Notes: generated by a model not told the origin, from the letters alone. 64,000 nucleotides of DNA from Heterohyrax brucei (GCA_028571685.1 CM053143.1:139286829-139350828); one strand, 5' to 3'; positions 9,391-20,973 are shown, counted from the first letter of the stretch. Translations and numbers: made by a program.

Positions 9391-11530
9391 TAGGCAGGTG
9401 AGCCATTCCCACAGACACGCAGCAAGTCAGAGCGCTTGACTCCTGTTCTTTCCTCAATAACCCAGCAACCACTAGGTGCCTAGGTCTGCTTTTGAGATTT
9501 GGACACATAGGCTGATGGAAAGATAATTATTTTGAAATTCATTCAAGAATAAGTCAATAAAAGAGCATTTTATTATAAAATCACATGTGGTTATTATTAA
9601 CTTATTTTTGTTGGATTAAAAAGGAGGCTTGCATGTATTAGGTAGAGTCATTAGCAAAAGTAGTTCCTGTGTAGAACTGGCATTGATCTCTGAGGCTGAC
9701 TTACTTGTTTTTTTTTTTTTTTTTTTTTTACCATGTTTGCTATTGTGCTAGTAAAAGTTAAGAACTGCAGAAATGGGGAAGGCAGGAACGCCAAAATTGA
9801 CTTCTACCGCAAACAAGTAAAAGCAGCTCACTCCAAGCCAGTGCAATTGTCAAATGTTGACACAGCTGAAGAAAGCCAACTTTGCAGTGTTAGGCGCTCT
9901 TCTGCAGTGGGCTTTTCTGTGGCTCAAGTTTGCTCCTGTAAGGTTCTTGGAGTCTTTTAACAAAATAAAATTGATAAATGAATAATATTACTTACATCGA
10001 ACAATTTAATCTACAAATGTTATGTAACACTATTCAGGAGATTTTGCTTTACATGTTTTTCAATTCAACTATAAAAGGAGAAACCTGAATAAAGTAATGT
10101 CACTTTCTAAAGGCTAAAAAGTAAATTATCAAGAAAAAGTTTGCTGGTACGAAAAGCTACCTATTTTTAGAAGGAAAGGTGTAGACAAAAAATAGAGATA
10201 AACTGAAACACAAAGATTTCAGCAGAAATGCCAAAAGCCAAATGCCGTCGATATAAAAATTCAGATTAAAAAGATACGGGATAATTATAGATCAAGCTGT
10301 TGAACAGCAATTTACTTCCCTGCCACTAGATGGGGCTCACTAGTTGAGGTTATGTCCCCGTCTTAATTTGCATTTTGTGTCAGACAACAAACACAAGTGA
10401 ATTCAACTGGGATTTGGATTTAGCATTTAAAAGATAAGTTATTGGAAGGTATTCAGTGGGAATCCTAATAAGATTGACTTTTTTGTTGACTACAATAGTC
10501 TTATTGAGCACAGCTAGCCTTATCCCAATTTAACATGAAACGGGTCACTATTAGAAAAGACAGCTTTTTTGTGTGTTTGTATTTGGGATTAACGGATAAA
10601 ATAAATAGTTCTTTTCTTCCCACAGGGGTTGATGAGCCAGCTTTATTCTAAATGACTGAAGACTTCTGTTCTTTTCAACAAACACAGCCCTCCAATTAGG
10701 AGCTGCAAATAAGATTATATGCCCTGAATACGTCTGAAAAGGTCCTTTTATAATTAGAAAGTTTGTGTGTGGGAAGTGGAAGCAGCATTAAGTGCTCACT
10801 GTCGCTTTATTAAGAGAGTGACATCAAGATTTCCCAGATCTTCATCTGAGTGCTCTAAAATCATAAGATAAAAATCAGAGAAAACGCTAAGAATCTTCCA
10901 TTCCTTCTTTTTCTTCTTTCCTGGAAGCCTCGACTTGTAAGGCTATAGAAACAAGTCAGTGTTATTTATTTTATGGGGCATAATGTAGAAACAGAGCATC
11001 ATTTAATGGTGCAAAGACTGTAAAAATATATGTGAAACTAAATTAAGCAGTGAAGTTAAAAATAACCTTGCTAATATAGGGCAGGCTGTATCTTGTCACT
11101 TGAACATCTCTCTCTGATTGTCACTGCATCACTACTACAGCATAATATTTTGTTAAATACCAACGAGTAAAATTTACAGTAAGCTTCTGGCACATGGACA
11201 CACAGCAGTAATTGTATCCATCTAATCTTCCAGATCAACCAGATTTAGCATGCAAATGGGTATTTCCTGAATGAATAAATGTGCTCCCTACAACGTACTT
11301 ACAGTGCAGTCAGATGTGCCCCTCAGAGCCACACCGAACGAAGATACAGCCCACCAATGCTACCCGGGCATGGCACAAAGTCTTCTGAACTAAGGGGAGA
11401 GCAAGGCTGGCAAAAAGAGAAAAGACTGACTTACACAGTCTCCCAGTAGGAGGGAGAAACAGCAGTTGCAGACACAGCTAACAGAACTGCCTCCAAACTC
11501 CCACTCAGCCACTTCTACAAATATGTCTGG
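9391..11530. other. Mostly unique 2.1-kb block
   Basis: No repeat family recognised except a 22-base T run (9708-9729). An open frame at 9733-9960 shows no domain and nothing supports it as an exon. The low repeat load stands out in this repeat-rich window, so the block is a reasonable candidate for conserved non-coding DNA. That is inference only. Confidence 0.45.
10323..10338 (+). promoter_or_regulatory. CTCF-like motif
   Basis: CCACTAGATGGGGCTC fits the CTCF core CCASYAGRKGGCRS with one mismatch (G for C at position 12). It lies in the long unique block. Binding is inference from the motif alone. Confidence 0.35.
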
Positions 11531-11534
11531 GATA

Positions 11535-11630
11535 TTTACAGTGCTCCAGGCATCACATGGAACTGGGCATCCATCAGAGGATAGGACAAAGATCTCTGCC
11601 CTCATGGAACTTACGTTCTAACCATGCTAT
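11535..11630 (-). mobile_element. L2 LINE 3' end fragment
   Basis: 'aaagatctctgccctcatgg' and 'aacttacgttctaac' match the reversed L2 3' region. Confidence 0.6.
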
Positions 11631-11639
11631 TTTTGTTTG

Positions 11640-12290
11640 TTAAATTTTTGTTGTGAAAATAATGCCCCCTCTCAAAAAAAAAAAAGCTACTAATTAAACA
11701 ATTTCTAGGGGTATAATTCCATGATACCGATTATATTCTGCACATTGTGCAATCATCATCATCAGCCACTTGGGACCCTTGGTGGCATAGTGGTTAACTG
11801 CTAGGATTGTTAACCAAAAAGTTGGTAGTTTGGCTCCACCAGACGCTCCTTGTGAACTTGATGGGGGCAGTTCTACTCTATCCTACAGGGTTGCTATAGG
11901 GTCACTATGAGTCAAAATGGACTCAAGGGCAATGAGTTTTGGTGTGTTTTTTTTTCCTTTGCCAACTATTCCACCACAATTAACATCAACTTAGCGCTTC
12001 TTAAGCCAGAACATCCTCTTCCCACTTCCTTCTCCACTGGTAAGGACTCATAATCTTCAGTTTCTATATATTTGCTTATTTCATACGTGTGATATCATAA
12101 CAATATTTGACTTTTCATGATTGACTTGTCTCTGCTTAATGTTTTCCAGGTTCACCCATGCTGTGGCATGTATCGGGATTTCCTTTTTCTTTGTGGTTGA
12201 CTAATAAGCCATTGTACACACATACCACATTTTGTTTATCCATTCATCTGTTGATGGACGCTTAGGCTGTTTCTACTGTGAAAAGTGTCT
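11640..12290 (-). mobile_element. Old L1 3' region, split by a SINE
   Basis: Reverse L1: 'ttgttgtgaaaataatg' (11649), then, past a nested AfroSINE, 'ccaggttcacccatgctgtg' (12148) and 'accacattttgtttatccat' (12225), the classic antisense L1 text. Heavily diverged with no reading frame. Confidence 0.8.
11772..11960 (+). mobile_element. AfroSINE nested in old L1
   Basis: 'gacccttggtggcatagtgg' head, 'gttaaccaaaaagttgg' arm, 'cagttctactctatcctaca' body and 'atgagtcaaaatggactc' tail. L1 sequence flanks it on both sides. Confidence 0.92.
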
Positions 12291-12309
12291 TACGTCCTAG
12301 CTACTTCTT

Positions 12310-12577
12310 TCCTGTGGGACCCGATTGTACCATTCTGAGCCTCCCTTTTTGATGTAAAATGGATAATAAAACTTGCCTCACAGGGCTAGTAGATTGTGAA
12401 CAATATAAATAGAAAGCTCCAAATCAAATCCCTTGCTATCAAGTCAATTCCAACTCATGTAACACTATAGAACAAAACAGAACTGCCCCATAGGGTTTCC
12501 AAGGAATGGCTGGTGAATTCAAACCACTGAGGACCCAGCAAGGCACTCAATAAATACTTCATGGATGGATGAATATA
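12310..12577 (-). mobile_element. MIR/L2-like remnant split by a SINE
   Basis: 'gtaaaatggataataaaac' with 'gcctcacagggctagtag' is reverse MIR core. 'caaggcactcaataaatac' at about 12540 is the far flank. An AfroSINE fragment separates them. Confidence 0.65.
12421..12533 (-). mobile_element. AfroSINE, 3' portion
   Basis: 'aaatcccttgctatcaagtc' through 'actgccccatagggtttcc' and 'ggctggtgaattcaaacc'. The tRNA-derived head is missing, so the copy is truncated. Confidence 0.85.
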
Positions 12578-12944
12578 CCTACTGACTTAAGGGCTAACTC
12601 TCTATATCTAGTTTCCTGAACCCATTTTTGAAAATTAAATTGCATATAACACCTCCTGACATTTTAAAACTGCATACATGACAGAAACACATGAATGTGC
12701 ATGCATGTGCGCACACACACACGCATATACAGACATCAGGCAAGTTTGCTCCTTTTAGATTCATTGAGTGTCTCAGGAAACAGAAAAATTTGGTCAAGCT
12801 TTAAATTTTCTAGTTTAATTATGAAAATGTTTCTTCACTCTTCAAAAATGAAATTCTGCAACATTAGTGAATATGTTCTTTCAAACTCACCTCACTTCGT
12901 TCTATTTACCAACTCCAGAAATGTAGGCACACCTTTCTCCCTAG

Positions 12945-13120
12945 AAGGAACCCAGGTGGCGCAGTGGTTAGGGGCTCAGCTGCTAAGCAAAAGGCTGGCA
13001 GTGTGAATCCACCGGGAGTGCCTTGGAAACCCTATCAGGCAGCTCTATTCTGCCCTATAGGGACCTGATGAGTCCGAATCCACTCGATGGCAGCAGGTTT
13101 CTGTTGGTGTTGTTTTTTGG
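12945..13120 (+). mobile_element. AfroSINE, short form, well preserved
   Basis: 'aacccaggtggcgcagtgg' still keeps CpG in the head. 'ctaagcaaaaggctggcag', 'ccttggaaaccctatcagg' and 'gaatccactcgatggcag' follow in order. One of the less diverged copies. Confidence 0.93.
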
Positions 13121-13173
13121 CACCATGCCAAACAAATGCCTGAGAGATGTGTTAGCCAGCACTTACCTATCTG

Positions 13174-13330
13174 AGGAGTTCCTGAGCCATGCAAATCATT
13201 AAAGCTCTCCGCTATTACAGGAAAGGTCAGAGGTTCAAGTCCATTCAGAAGCATCTTGAGAGAAAAGCCTGAAAATCAGCCATTGAAAACCCTCTGAACC
13301 ACAGTTCTACTCTACAAACATGAGCTTCCC
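13174..13330 (+). mobile_element. AfroSINE, type 2
   Basis: 'gaggagttcctgagccatgc' head, 'aggttcaagtccattcag' B box and 'aatcagccattgaaaaccc' body. Confidence 0.88.
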
Positions 13331-13417
13331 ACTTCCCACAAGTTCTAGTCAACTTGACAGTAGCTGGTTTGGTCAAAAGAGTTTCATGTTCATATGGAAT
13401 GATGGGCTTAGTGACTT

Positions 13418-13622
13418 CCAAAAACCCCATGCCACTGAATTGATTCTGACTCACAGTAACTGTATAAGACAGAGTGGAAATAACCCCACAGTGTTTCCAA
13501 GGCTGTTAATCTTTATAGAAGTAGGCTACCTCATTTTTCTCCTGTAGAGTGGCTGGTGGGCTGCAACTGCAACCTTTCAGTTCACCACTGAGTGCTGTAA
13601 TCACTGAACCACCAGAGTTTCT
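13418..13622 (-). mobile_element. AfroSINE, long form
   Basis: Reverse copy with the internal block present: 'ggctgttaatctttatagaag' through 'tttttctcctgtagagtgg' lies between 'gtttccaa' and 'ctggtggg'. It contrasts directly with the short copy next door. Confidence 0.9.
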
Positions 13623-13639
13623 GCTGTATGTCGTAAAAG

Positions 13640-13805
13640 AAACCCAAACCCACCACCATCGAGTCAATTCCAATTCTTAGCAACCCTATCCTATAGACAG
13701 AGTACAACTGCCCCATAGCATTTCCATGGAGTGCCTGGTGGATTTGAACTGCAGATCTTTTGGTCAGCAGCCATAACACTTAACCACTATGCCACTAGGG
13801 TTTCC
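13640..13805 (-). mobile_element. AfroSINE, short form
   Basis: 'cccatagcatttccatggag' passes straight to 'tgcctggtggatttgaac', so the block kept by the neighbour is absent. Head 'cactatgccactagggtttcc' at the right end. Confidence 0.93.
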
Positions 13806-13849
13806 ACTTCATATCCTAGCAAGACACAATTTAGACCTCTTTCTGCTTA

Positions 13850-14020
13850 TCAAGGATGATCCACTGTTTATAACCTCCTCTCTGTTCCTCCAACATGCCA
13901 CCTCTCCTAGGCATCTGAACATTTTCACAGGCTGTCCACACTCTCTAGAACACTTTCCCCACCCCTGCTCTTCCCCATCCAACTACTCTTCAGATTTTAA
14001 GATCAGCTTAAGTGTCACAT
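13850..14020 (+). mobile_element. L2 LINE 3' region
   Basis: 'gttcctccaacatgccacc', 'tctagaacactttccccac' and 'cagcttaagtgtcacatta' are L2 landmarks in order. Confidence 0.7.
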
Positions 14021-15294
14021 TAGCGTAAGGATGCGATCAGGGGTTGTCACAACAGTAGATGACATAGCCAAAATGGCAGTGGCACCCAAGGGCTCTTGAG
14101 CCTACGCACCTTCGCTTCCAAAGCTGTCTTCTTGCGGTCCTTCTGGTTAGCTTAACAGAGTCTATAAGGAATCACTCATTCCCTTGTCTTTGCAGGTTAT
14201 CAAAAGGGAACATTCAAAGGCAATGGCAGAAAGCCACAAAATTTTAATTGCAGTTTAGAATTACAAATGTGAGTAAGCCAAAGTTTGCAAAATTTTCAAA
14301 AAGGAATAATCAGTATGAATTTTGCAGAGATGCCAGGAATCGTTGGGAGTAGGTCCACACAAGCATCACAAGTTATATAAATATCGGAAGCTGCTTTCTC
14401 ATCCATCTCCAGTCAGAGAAACCAAAGCCAACATGCCCCCTTTGCCCGCTCTTTCCTCTAAAATAGAAGGGGTCACATGACAAGAGGTAAGCTTTATGTA
14501 GTGTATTTTATGTCTCTATAATTAACGTTTCTTTCTGAGTACTAATCAAATTGAGTTTCGGATTTTGAATGGGCCTTGCTGTTCTAAATGGTACAATTGG
14601 TTTGGATATGCCTGTTGATCTGCTTTGTAGACTAACACCTATTTGTTAGCCAGGGAAAATGATCTTCCATGAATCTGACCTGCCAGATCTGATTCCTGAG
14701 GAGCAGAGAACAGCCATTAAGTGGTCTGTAGTTATTAATGAGCAATAGAGTGTCAAACATTGTACTCTGTAATTATATTTCAGAATTGTTTCCACATTTA
14801 AAACACTTTCTGATATTATTTGCATGCATCATTGAAAAGTAATTATTTATACATGTTACAATTTTGACTCATAAAAGAAAAAAAAAACCCAAACATTTGT
14901 TTTGTACTTTTTGAGGAGGGATAAATGCAATGAGTAGAGTATAATGGGTTTCCTGAAATTATCAGTTACCAAAAATATTTCTATTTCATCCAAGAAGGCC
15001 TGTTAAATAGGAAGGTTTGCATTATTTAGTTTGTTTACTTGCTTGTAGTTATTCTTGTTAAAATTTACAAGTTCAATTATTTGGCTGTGACATAGGAATT
15101 ATGTCCAAATAATTAGAGCAACATTTGCCCATTGGTAATTAAAGTTTTGGGGGTGAAAGAATTTAAAAGATTATATAAAAGATAATAAGTAATATTATCT
15201 TCTACTGAGTAACTATCCCCTTAGTTCCTTGGAAAGGGAATGATATTAACTCTTCTGGTCTATATTTGAATTCATTTCTACTTTAGTGTGTCTT
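14021..15294. other. AT-rich unique block
   Basis: About 1.3 kb with no recognisable repeat. It has an octamer-type ATTTGCAT at 14818-14825 and long AT stretches. No convincing frame. Possible conserved non-coding DNA, untested. Confidence 0.4.
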
Positions 15295-15420
15295 GCAGGG
15301 CAGGGTACTTGTAAGTAGGACATGTCAGACACTGTCCTGAGGCCTTAGAACACAAGAGCAAATAAGAAGCAGCCCCTCCCTCAAGAAATGTACATTTTGG
15401 AGGGCTGCATTGTCTGGAAA
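15295..15420 (-). mobile_element. L2-like fragment
   Basis: 'gtcagacactgtcctgaggc' and 'cccctccctcaagaaatgta' resemble the reversed L2 3' end. Diverged. Confidence 0.55.
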
Positions 15421-15639
15421 TTTAAAATATCACATATAGAAAATTACCTCCTCCCTGGTATGTGCTCCAGAGGGAAGCTAACACACTCCAAACCTTAAAT
15501 ACAGAAAGGATCATGAATATTTCAGATGCTACAAAAATGTTGCAGGTTCATCATGTTCTGGAACTTATATGAAAGATAATTAAATTTGCTGGTGTTAACA
15601 GATAAAGCCAAGCTTGGACTGTGAAGGTTACGTGCACCA

Positions 15640-16050
15640 CCTCTGGAGTTAGGCTATGGGCAGTCTTCGCTATTGCATCACTCAGTAGCTTTAAGCAGCT
15701 TACCTAACAACTCTGTGCCTCAGTTTAGGTCTTTGGGTGGCCCAAGCAGCTTGCTTTCAATTATTAACCTAAAGACTGGCAGTTTGAACCCACCCAACAT
15801 CATTGTGGAAGAAAGGACTGGTAAGCTGCTTTTGTTAAGATTGGGGCAGAGAAAACCCAGTGAGGACGTTCTATCTACTCTGAAAACATGGGGTCTTCAT
15901 CAGTTAAAATCAACTCAAACGCAAAGGGTTTGTTTTTTTTTTTCTTTTTTCTTCAGCTTATGCATCTGTAAAATGGACATAACAATTATGCTTACTCTGT
16001 AGGAACATTATGATGATTAAATGAATTAAGTTACAACAGGCTGGCCTTAA
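15640..16050 (-). mobile_element. MIR split by a SINE
   Basis: 'aacaactctgtgcctcagttt' (15708-15727) and 'gcatctgtaaaatggacat' (15962) are adjacent in MIR but lie on either side of an AfroSINE, which therefore inserted later. Confidence 0.8.
15728..15945 (+). mobile_element. AfroSINE, type 2, nested in MIR
   Basis: 'ttgggtggcccaagcagc' head, 'cagtttgaacccaccca' B box, 'gaagaaaggactggtaag' body and a T-rich tail ending near 15950. Confidence 0.85.
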
Positions 16051-16849
16051 TGGACTTAATACCTGCTATGATAAATACGCTGCAATGATCTGTCTCACAT
16101 CTCTCTCGACTAAACTCTACGTCCTTAGAATTCTTCTCGAAATCCATCCCCGTCAGGTCATGTGAGATTAATTCTAGACATTTCTCAGGGCTGACTTGAC
16201 AAGAAGAGGAAACTACGGGTAAAACTGTTTTCCTTCTCTGACATCAGGTTAGAGATAACCTCATTAATGGCTCATTTCTTTAGACACTGCAGCTTTAGCG
16301 GCTTTGAATGATCCCATCTTAAAATGCAGGTTCCCCTGGGAGAGGCCTCTCCAGTTTAAAGGAGAACAAAGGTGGCAAGTGTATGGCATTGTACTGAGTG
16401 GCAAGCTAGGGCTTCACAGCTGCATCTGTAAATACTGCATTTGGAAGGAAGAAATCCTGGCCTGGTGCCGTCTCTTCTCCCTGGTGCCCTGAGAACGGTT
16501 GCAGGTCCTTCCCTAAAGCTCCATCTGTGAACAGCAGAACCGGCAGGAACAATTCTCAGTGCACAAGTGTCTGGGAAGCCAGGCAGACGAAGAGCTCAGG
16601 GGAGCCGAGGGGCAGAGCAGCAAACCATCCCTCCTATTGATGGGAACTTCAAGGAAGCAGCTATCCAATTCTCAGGTCTGTACAGACCACAAAATATTTT
16701 TTCACTGTTTTAGGCTGTGGAGATAAGCAGAATGCAGCATGATGAAAGAAAAACAGAACAAAGGAAATAAAATGCTGTTTCTCTTCTTGTTCCTAATACT
16801 CTAAACCATGCTGCTTGGGTGGCTGAAACGAGGAAGATGATGCTCTGCT
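16051..16849. other. Unique sequence
   Basis: About 800 bp, more GC-rich than its flanks around 16450-16640. Nothing recognised and no exon-like frame with splice signals. Confidence 0.45.
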
Positions 16850-17009
16850 TTGCTAGACAAGGGCTGCTCAATTACAACAGAAGGCACAAATGCCAGCTAC
16901 ACGTATAGTTTTAAATTTTTTAGTAACCACAGCTAAGAAAAAGGAGAAAGGAAGAAGAGCTATCAACTTGAATGAAACATTTTATTTCACCCAACATTAG
17001 GTCCAGAAT

Positions 17010-17093
17010 GTTAGATCCCAGTCCTACTCTGATTTATAGGGTCACTATGAGCTGAAATCAACTCGATGGCAATGAGTCTGGTTTTTGGTTTTG
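17010..17093 (+). mobile_element. AfroSINE, 3' end only
   Basis: 'cagtcctactctgatttatag' and 'gaaatcaactcgatggcaat' with a 'ggtttttggtttt' tail. The head is missing and the next SINE begins directly after. Confidence 0.85.
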
Positions 17094-17280
17094 CAGGGCA
17101 CAAATGGTTTCCTCTCAGCTAGTAACTGAAAGTTTGGTAGTTCAACCTCAACAGCTCCATGGAATAAAGGCCTGGCAACCTGCTTCTGAAAAGATTACAG
17201 CCAAAAACTCCAAGAAGTTCAGTTGTAGTCTTTAACACATGGGGTTGCCATGAATTGGAATCATCTCTATAGGAAGAGAT
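17094..17280 (+). mobile_element. AfroSINE, type 2/long hybrid
   Basis: 'gggcacaaatggtttcctc' head followed by 'gaataaaggcctggcaacc', then 'gaaaagattacagccaaaa'. It mixes a type 2 front with the 'attacagcc' body seen in long forms. Confidence 0.8.
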
Positions 17281-17454
17281 TTTTTTAAATCTGAAATATT
17301 ATTTTTTCACCAAATAATGAAAAGCTGTGATTGGGATACTTTACATTCTTTATTTCACATTACATCTTTGAAATCCACTGTGTATTATGTACTTACAGCA
17401 TGTTTCAATCTGATCTAGCCAATTTCAAGTGCTCAGAAGCCTTATGTGGAAGTC

Positions 17455-17577
17455 GTTGCTAGTGGCCACTATTGTCAGCACTGACTCAAGGCCTCCTAAT
17501 GCACAAGAAAACAAAGTGTTGCCTGGTCCTGTGCCATCTTCATCATCCTTGATATGCTTCAGTCTGTACCAACTCAA
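17455..17577 (-). mobile_element. RTE 3' tail fragment
   Basis: 'gttgctagtggccactattg' and 'gttgcctggtcctgtgccat' are the reversed RTE 3' end. Truncated beside the LTR. Confidence 0.65.
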
Positions 17578-17590
17578 AATCATACTTTAG

Positions 17591-18075
17591 TGTCCTAGTC
17601 TTGTTGTGCTGCTGTGACAGAAATCATGTAAGTGGATGGCTTTAAAAAGAGAACTTTTATTCTATCACAGTCTAGTTAAGCTATAAGTCCAAATTCAGGG
17701 CATCAGCTCCAGGGGAAGTCTTCTTCTGTTGGCTTTGGAGGAAGGTCCACGTCCTGGACTGGGAGCTTCAGAGACTCATGGACCTCGGGTCCATTTCAAA
17801 GGACACACTCTGATCCCAGTACAGCTTCTCAGTGACATGAGGTTCCCTACTCTCTGCTTGTTTCCCTTTCCTCTATATCCGAAGATATTGTCTCAAGGCA
17901 CAATACAAACTGATCTATGAGTCCTGCTCCACCAATACAACTCCCGCCCATCCTTCCTTATTGACATCACAGAGGCAGGGTTTACAGCATGTAGGAACAT
18001 CATACAATACCAGGAATCATGGCTTTGCCAAATTGCTACACCTATTTTGGGGGAAACACAATTCAATCCATGACA
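17591..18075 (-). mobile_element. ERVL-MaLR-type solo LTR
   Basis: Reverse LTR of 485 bp from TGTCCTAGTC to CCATGACA, with 'gctgtgacagaaatcatg' (17612), 'ccaaattcagggcatcagc' (17690) and 'ggaatcatggctttgcc' (18013). Same family as the copies at 3745-4256 and 47370-47855. No matching target duplication seen. Confidence 0.85.
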
Positions 18076-18150
18076 GTTGTTATACTGAGTCTACTGATGT
18101 GGCTATTATATGTGGCTAGTGGCTACCATTTGGGCCAGAGCAGAACCAGA

Positions 18151-18653
18151 CACTTCTTTTAAAACAAAGATAGAGCAGCAAAGTTCTCTACTGCCAGAAC
18201 AATGAAATGCCTTCCACCTGAATTCACCCAGACAATTTAAGATTTATCTTCATGAGTTCCAGGCTTTTAGACCCTGGATACGAACTGTCACTCAGCCTCT
18301 CTTCTAGTACCAAGTGATACCAGCTCCTTGGCTTCCACATCCCTTTCCCAGTATCACCCAAGAAGAATCATTTTGGTTCCAAACTTGCCCAAATAGCTTA
18401 GGGTTAAGTCTTCCCTCTGTCTGGGCAGTTGCAGCTACCTTTAAGAGTTTTTGCTTCCTAAGAGAGAAGGTCAGGCTGGGTAAGTGTCAAGAGCCAGAAA
18501 TCCCAGATCAGCTCTGACCATGCAGCCAATACAGAGACTGCATGACTGAACCCAGCCCTGGTTAGGAGGAAAGGAGAAGGCCCCCATCCAACCTCTGATT
18601 AGATAGTCCCTCTAAAACTACACTGTTAGAAGAAATACTAATGAAATGCTTTT
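18151..18653. other. Unique sequence
   Basis: No repeat family or exon recognised. Confidence 0.45.
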
Positions 18654-18850
18654 CAGGAGGAAAGATGGCGGACTTCAACTTGTTTACTTTGGGTACACCA
18701 TCAGAAAAAAAAGATTGCTATACAGTTACATCCCGTTTGGTAGAGGGTCAGTGAGAACGAATGAAGCCCTTGGTGAGATGGACAGACACAATGACTGTGA
18801 CAGTGTGTGCATCAGAGCCCACTCAGTGGCAACTAATGACAACAACAAAG
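18654..18850 (+). mobile_element. RTE LINE 3' end
   Basis: 'caggaggaaagatggcgg', 'ttgtttactttgggtacacc' (C-terminal 'LTYFGH' region) and 'ggcaactaatgacaacaac' tail. About 200 bp, 5' truncated. Confidence 0.8.
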
Positions 18851-19514
18851 CTAGATAGCCCATGTGTAGCTGGCCCTTTAAGGCCATCTCAGGACACTGG
18901 CTTTCTCTACAGAGCACTTGCAAGAAAGATTTCTCATCTTCCTCTACCTCAGGCGATCCTACCGGTCTTGGACCAAAGTCTGCATCACAAGGAATCTCTT
19001 ACTGGTCACCACTAGAACAAAACTCAGTGGTACTCTCTCTTAGCTCACTGGTTTCCCTCATTCATGCCTCACATTTAGTAACTCTTATCAACCTATGGTT
19101 AATATGAATAATAAATATGTTTCCTCCCAAATACTTCCTTGGGCAAAAAATAGATTTCCCCCCACTTTTATGGAGAAAAGATGGGGTATCAGCCCCCATT
19201 AATCCAACAAAACTTGTAAGTCATTAAAAATTTAATATTGCTCAAGCTCAGGAAAACTCAGTCCCAGGTCTGGACCAAATCTTCATTCATTGTTTCATTT
19301 TGTCTTTAACATAATCATTCTCCCCAGGCCCCCACTGAGAAGCCCTTCCAGAGGACGCCTTGCACCTCTGCAAGGATCCCTATATCCTGGGCTCCCTTCT
19401 CCTCCTTCAGTTCCTGAGTCTCCCTCAGCCAGCTGTCTGCCTTCCAGTTCCTGCCCTGATATGTCAGAGATCCTTAAAACATTTCCTTTACCTACAACTC
19501 TTCATGTTGCCGTT
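18851..19514. other. Unique sequence
   Basis: About 660 bp. Several overlapping small frames (18862-19107, 19290-19580) have no recognisable domain. Confidence 0.45.
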
Positions 19515-20010
19515 GCTATATTCCTTTTTTTTTCAATTGTAGTAAAAAACTATATGACAAAACATTTACCAATTCAATGATTTCTACATTTATAATGCAG
19601 TAGCATTGATCACATTCATCCTGTTGGCCAACCATCACTACCATTCTTTTCCAAATTATTTTACTATCATTAACAAAAGTTCAGTGCCCTCTAAGCAATG
19701 ATTCCCCTCTCTCCTACTCTGTCATTTCTAGTAACCACTAAAAAGTTTTGGTCTTTATGTATTTGCCTATGTCATGTAAGTGGGATCATACAGTAGTTGT
19801 CCTTTTCTGACTTATTTCATTCAGCATAATGCTTTACCCGCTTGTCTGTGGTTTATCCAGACTTCATTTCTCTTTATGGCTCAGTAGTATTCCGTTGTAT
19901 GTATACACCACATTTTGTTCATCCATTCATCTGACGACAGGCATTTAGGTTATTTCTGCCTTTTGGTTTTGTGAATAGTACTGCAAGGAACATTGGTACA
20001 TGTTCCTATA
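19515..20010 (-). mobile_element. Old L1 3' region
   Basis: Antisense L1 text: 'ttgatcacattcatcctg' (19598), 'gtaagtgggatcatacag' (19776), 'accacattttgttcatccat' (19906) and 'ggttttgtgaatagtactgc' (19965). Confidence 0.85.
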
Positions 20011-20729
20011 GTCTGCAGGGAGGGAAGTTACACATTTGAAGCCCACCTTTTATTGGGAACAACTGTGAAATCATATCTCAGTGCTCAAGGGGAGAAAATG
20101 GCAAATCCAAAAGACAGACCATAAAGAAGTTTGATGTCAAGGCAACTTCAGGCTCACTTATTTCATAAATCAGCCAGGGGTTCATTTTCCGCTCTTTCTG
20201 CCCCTAGCTCTGACTTGTTTCAAGATGCTGCCAAGTGCATTAAGACTAGAAAGCTTCACGCTGGCTTCCTCTTTTCCATGGATGACACTAAACTAAAGGT
20301 CCTCCAGAGACATTTTAGTAGATGGAATATTATTGTCAGAGAGCAGTTCAGCCTGGTGCCAGCAAAGAGCTCATGTTTGGAAAGATTTAGTGCCCAAGAC
20401 AGTAGCTGTGGATGGTCCCTTTGGTTTCAACAGCCATCGTGATTCATAGAAAATAAATCTCTGGGCAGCTTAAGGAGTCTCTGGTTGCATACAGATCTGT
20501 GTCTGCTGTTTGAATGCTAGTACTAGGGAACATGGAACATTCTGTTTTCTCACCTAGAAAATGCGGGGTGGGGGGGGTGAACTATTTAACAACAGAGGTT
20601 GGGTCTGACCGACCATACCACTCAGACAGCCTCTGCTTTGGGGCAAAAAGAGCTAGAGGTTTTTCTTTCTGGTTTGCAGAGAAAATAATAACAATAAATA
20701 AAACTCAGAGTGATTTTCACAAAATTAGC
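20011..20729. other. Unique sequence
   Basis: About 720 bp with a 103-codon frame (20131-20442) lacking any known motif. A G run near 20566-20575. Nothing recognised. Confidence 0.45.
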
Positions 20730-20885
20730 AACAACAGCTTATCCTTGCTGAGCATTTTTTGCACTAGTCCTCTGAGACAGGCTGAATAAGAATGTTATAG
20801 CCACTGCACCGAGGGGGAAACTGAGTCCAAAACCTGTTGACAGTCTTAGAATAGCAGAGTCAGAACTTGAATACATATGTCGCTA
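20730..20885 (+). mobile_element. MIR
   Basis: 'gcttatccttgctgagca' and 'aggctgaataagaatgttatag' lead into 'gagggggaaactgagtcc', the conserved MIR core. Confidence 0.7.
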
Positions 20886-20973
20886 CTTCATCCGCCTTTC
20901 AATATCATTTTATATCTCAATTTCATTTTTAAATAAAAGCCATACGTACTATTTGTAGAGGACTGCTTGTATA

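Larger units (their letters stand above)
16850..18150 (+). mobile_element. Old DNA-transposon-like (MER) repeat broken by four insertions
   Basis: Pieces at about 16850-17005, 17285-17452 and 18095-18150 together follow an ancient eutherian repeat with the text 'tagtagccac..', 'tttcaagtgctca' and 'tggctagtggctaccat'. Two SINEs, an RTE tail and an LTR lie between the pieces. I recognise the repeat but not its formal family name. Confidence 0.55.

Noticed and set aside
9708-9729. T run as poly(A) tail of an antisense processed pseudogene
   Set aside because: No AATAAA on the minus strand next to it and no recognisable cDNA downstream.
20131-20442. 103-codon frame as a possible host exon
   Set aside because: No consistent splice sites, no domain, and no sign of codon constraint that I can see.
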